The notes under the pieces are model-generated. The model searched no databases, was not told where the DNA came from, and was given only the letters and a program-made list of their open reading frames with translations. DNA of 64,000 nucleotides, from NCBI RefSeq assembly GCF_954871325.1, contig NC_088775.1:76299561-76363560 (forward strand). The letters run 5' to 3'. A program made the position numbers and the translations under genes. Each line of letters starts with the position of its first letter. The first letter of the stretch is position 1. This stretch comes from Gordionus sp. m RMFG-2023 (lineage: Eukaryota > Nematomorpha > Gordioida > Chordodea > Parachordodidae). Below are positions 60,916 through 64,000 of the stretch, one piece after another.

Positions 60916-61371
60916 TGTTACAATTCTGTATTTTAATTGTAATATATTTGTCGAAGGCTTTAAGGGAGAGACTTAGAGACCTTTAATAAAATCAAAATGA
61001 AACCTGGAATAAATAATAAGAAAAAGATTAATATAATTACTTAATTTAATAATAATTCTTACGACTTTTTTTCACTGGAACGATTTACCACACTGTTACT
61101 ATTCCGTATTTTAACAAATAACACTGAAACTTTAATAAATCACAAAACAAAAAACTTATTTATTTAAAAATTTTATGTATATTTATATACATTTTTTTAA
61201 TATGCAAAAAAAATTCAAAGTACATTAAAGTTCAAGAAATAATAATCTCTTCCCAAAAACTAAATATTCATAAATCTCTAAATATTAATTTACAATCGTT
61301 GATACTCGATTAACAATATTCAAAAACCAATATATAATAAAATAATTCTTATTCAAATTATCGCTATAACA
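60916..61371 (-). repeat. 5' LTR of element C
   Basis: 456 bp, minus strand TGTTATAGCGATAATTTG ... AATTGTAACA. It is preceded (minus sense) by the gypsy B sequence ...AATCACGAC. Confidence 0.88.
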
Positions 61372-63350
61372 GTCGTGATTAGCATGAATCCCCTTGGCGT
61401 TAATATCATGACCCAGGAACCTCACTTTATTTTTAAAGAACATACTTTTGTTGAAGTTAGGTACTAGCCCAAACGATGATATTCTATCAAACACTTTTTT
61501 TATGTTATTTAGGTGAGCTTCATCGTTTTTTCCAGTTATAAGTAAATCATCAATATAAAATATGACATCTTTCATGTCACCGAAGATTTGGACCATGATC
61601 TGTTGGAAGATTGCAGATGAGGTCTTTAGCCCAAAAGGAAGTCTAGTAAATCGGTAATATCCTTTGTGCGTAGATATAGTTAAAATATTTCTGCAACTTT
61701 TATCAATCGGGACCTGTAAGAAAGCATTTTTTAAATCGATCTTCGTAAATTTCTTCTGAAAGTTTAGCTATTAGATCGTTAATTCGTGGAAGAGGGTATC
61801 TGAAATCTTTTAGTGCTGGGTTTACGGTTTCCTTGAAATCAGCGCAAAGCCTAATGCTCCCATCATCTTTGTAGACGGCGGCAATAGGACTTGCCCATCG
61901 ATCATCATTCACGGCTTAATAATTTCATAATGTATCCATTTTTTAAGTTCTTTGCTCACAAGTTTAATTTTTGAATAAAGTATACGTCTAGGTGGTATAA
62001 TTTTAGGTTGAGGATCTCTTCTTAAATGTAGTTTAACGCTTGCTTTGTTGATTGGTCCGTTTGTAAATAATTTGAGACACCTTCATAAGTCACTTTAACT
62101 TGCGTAATACCGATGATCTTAATTAAATTTCCGTCATAGGCGGTAAGTTGTAATTCGGATCTTTTAACATCTCTAATACAAAGTTTTTTAGCCAATTCAT
62201 GAGGTATAATGGTGTATTTGGAACCCGTGTCAACTTGCATAGTTGTTATAATATCATTCACTTTTAAAGTAGTCATAAATGCCTAATCTCACCCCAGATA
62301 AATTGTTAATGTTAAAATCGTTATCATCTTTGTTTTTTGTAGAGTCGACTTTCTCTTCAACAATTTCTTCAATATTCATATTATGGTCGTTGTTGTCATA
62401 TTGTATTTGATTACTCTAATAGTTGTCGCTACCTCTATAATTACTTGAATGGCTACTATAGGATTGGTAATTATTGCGATTTTGATCACCTTATTGGATA
62501 TGTTTCCTCTGATTATCATGCCATGTATTATTTCTACCGTAATTAGATTGGTTATTATTGTTGTAGTTATAGTTATTATAATTCATGGTATCTAGAATTA
62601 TTACAGTAATTCCTATCATAGTATCTAAAATTATTGTTATCGTAATTCTTATTTCTATTCTTATTATAATTATTATCTATATTATCATAATTTTGTTTAA
62701 ATTTATCTAAAATTATTATTAGGTCTAAAATAATTATTATTGTCATTCCTGCAATTATATCTAGCAATGTTATTGGAAAAGCTTTGGTTAACTAAATCTT
62801 TGTGCTCATTGTTTTTAATATTAAAGTTTCTATCTTTATCCTTCTTTTTATCGTAATTAACATAACTTATATTATCAGTATCTGATTTATTATTAATTCA
62901 ATCTAATCTACTTCCTATCTCCACCATTTCATTTAAGGTTAAATTAATATTTTCACTTAATTTATATTTTATTTTGTCGTTTAAGGTAGATGTTCTTAAC
63001 TTTTCTTTTAATTTGGATAGCCTAACATACCATTCTAAATAAATTTCTAGATTTTAGCATGCTATATTTGTTAATTGAAATATTTTTATCCTGTAGGTAA
63101 AAGGTATCCTAATTTTTTAATCACTATATTAAGATTTAAAATCTCAGTATTTGAACAAATAGATTTAATATTGTCAAACACATCATCAGATAAATTAGCA
63201 AGTAAAGTATTTACTTTAACGGAGTCCGATGATGTGCTGGTCAAAATGTAGTCAAGTACCCTCTCTATATAAACCTCAGTCAGTGGTCCAATAAGCTTAG
63301 GTAAATTAAAAGGTGTATAATATTTTGTATCCATTTATTATTATCTTTTC
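61372..63350 (-). mobile_element. Ty3/gypsy copy B, 5' half only
   Basis: Broken fossil and close relative of gypsy A in the opposite orientation. It contains Gag (63334 leftward), the Asn/Arg-rich Gag tail (about 62770-62400), protease (62276-62022) and the first part of reverse transcriptase (about 61910-61377, with FYIDDLLITGK), ending at the ACGAC site where element C begins. It lacks both hAT insertions of copy A and therefore preserves both empty sites. The rest of pol (after the C insertion) is not in the window. Confidence 0.88.
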
Positions 63351-63361
63351 TATAAAATATT

Positions 63362-64000
63362 ACATGTTTGCATCCAATTTTTCTTGATGGGGGTAGGGGA
63401 TAGGCGCCTTTGATGGGGGTAGGATAATTTTTTTTTGGGGGGGGGGGGTTATCTAATTAATTTTGAGATGAAATATGACAAAATATATTGCTGTAAAAAT
63501 TAATACTTTTATTATAGACCTACTATAATACAATGATATTGCTGATCATCGACCTAATCTATATATTGCAAACAATCATATACATTATTTTTCAAATAAA
63601 ATTATCCTTTAAAATGTAATTTAAAAGTTTTAGAGATTCTTAGCAGGCTATAATAATACATTCATTGTAAATAAAGGGGTTTTTAATAGAATTCATTATC
63701 TAAAAAAGAATTTCTTTATATTTACAAAATTTTTATAGTTGATAGTAATGTTGTTAAACGGCTCATTTTGAGCCGACTTTTAAAAACGGTTAACTTAATA
63801 TTTTAGCCAGAAAAATATTGCATAAGCCTAGAGGTTTCGCTTAGATATCCAAACCTTTGTTCCTTCAATAGACAAAATCTTCAGGCTTGCGTAATATTAT
63901 TCTGGATGAATAATTGAGTTAGCCGTTTTTAAAAATCGGCTAAAACGAGCCATTTAACAACACTAATTGGTAGTAGAGATAAAATAATTTAAGTTATTTT
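63362..64000 (-). mobile_element. MITE A copy 3 with MITE B copy 3, cut by the window edge
   Basis: Reverse complement of 35755-36385, including the G-run, the GGGGGTAGGGGATAGGCGCC block and the nested palindromic MITE B (63746-63964). The junction with gypsy gag is the same as in copy 1, so MITE A, MITE B and gypsy were duplicated together. Confidence 0.88.

Larger units (their letters stand above)
56757..61371 (-). mobile_element. LTR element C, Ty3/gypsy-like, unusual gene order
   Basis: Broken fossil, about 4.6 kb, minus strand. 5' LTR 61371-60916; a primer-binding-site-like TGGTGTCGTATTGA directly inside it; 3' LTR 57229-56757 preceded by the purine tract AATGGGGGAGA. Parts in order: a frame with a hydrophobic, membrane-like start (60646-60437); zinc knuckles of the C-x2-C-x4-H-x4-C type (about 60440-60260); protease (FLLDTGAEISL-like, about 59990); reverse transcriptase (about 59790-58430, with MYYLDDVLISG); RNase H (about 58420-58080); and near the 3' LTR a further zinc-knuckle frame (about 57590-57240, CWSCGGMHKLRFC). 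I see no capsid-like region and no integrase. Its left LTR joins the end of gypsy A without a matching target duplication. Confidence 0.8.

Overview
This is an AT-rich eukaryotic window, probably from an invertebrate animal. It holds one convincing intact host gene, one probable broken host gene, and a dense graveyard of transposable elements. The host gene (minus strand, 16418-24634) is a secreted cyclophilin in five exons. Two of its introns are only 41 and 44 bp, while the other two (4.3 and 3.2 kb) are filled with transposons. The probable broken gene (plus strand, around 26.8-32.7 kb) resembles an EGF-type membrane protein and is split by a hAT transposon. Tiny introns, a Ca-binding EGF-like motif and the mix of hAT, piggyBac, Tc1-like, Ty3/gypsy and restriction-like-endonuclease non-LTR elements suggest a compact metazoan genome. 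The species cannot be named from the sequence alone.

Layout. 0-9 kb: piggyBac remains and three palindromic or hAT-like MITEs in gene-poor sequence. 9.1-10.5 kb: a small LTR element whose second LTR is inverted. 11.2-15.6 kb: a hAT fragment, then a hAT copy with a target-site duplication (TSD) that has taken in a 5'-truncated non-LTR element. 16.4-24.6 kb: the cyclophilin gene, with a second copy of the same hAT and two copies of another MITE in intron 3, and a Ty3/gypsy scrap and a minisatellite in intron 4. 26.8-32.7 kb: the EGF-like gene remnant split by a 5.1 kb hAT with an 8 bp TSD. 33.9-35.6 kb: a Ty3/gypsy fragment.

35.6-64 kb is a nest. A Ty3/gypsy copy (A, plus strand) has been opened by a 4.9 kb hAT, a 10.9 kb hAT composite and a solo LTR. 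The composite carries inverted duplications, a non-coding LTR element with another LTR inside it, a palindromic Tc1-like MITE and a 350 bp strand-switching microsatellite. A second gypsy copy (B, minus strand) sits at the right edge. It lacks the hAT insertions but shares the flanking MITEs and the position of the LTR insertion, so A and B look like arms of an inverted segmental duplication. Between them is an LTR element (C) with an odd gene order: a hydrophobic start, zinc knuckles, protease and reverse transcriptase, no integrase that I can see, and a separate zinc-knuckle frame next to the 3' LTR.

The insertion order can be read directly, because shared and empty sites are both present in the window. 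No CRISPR, tRNA or rRNA was seen.
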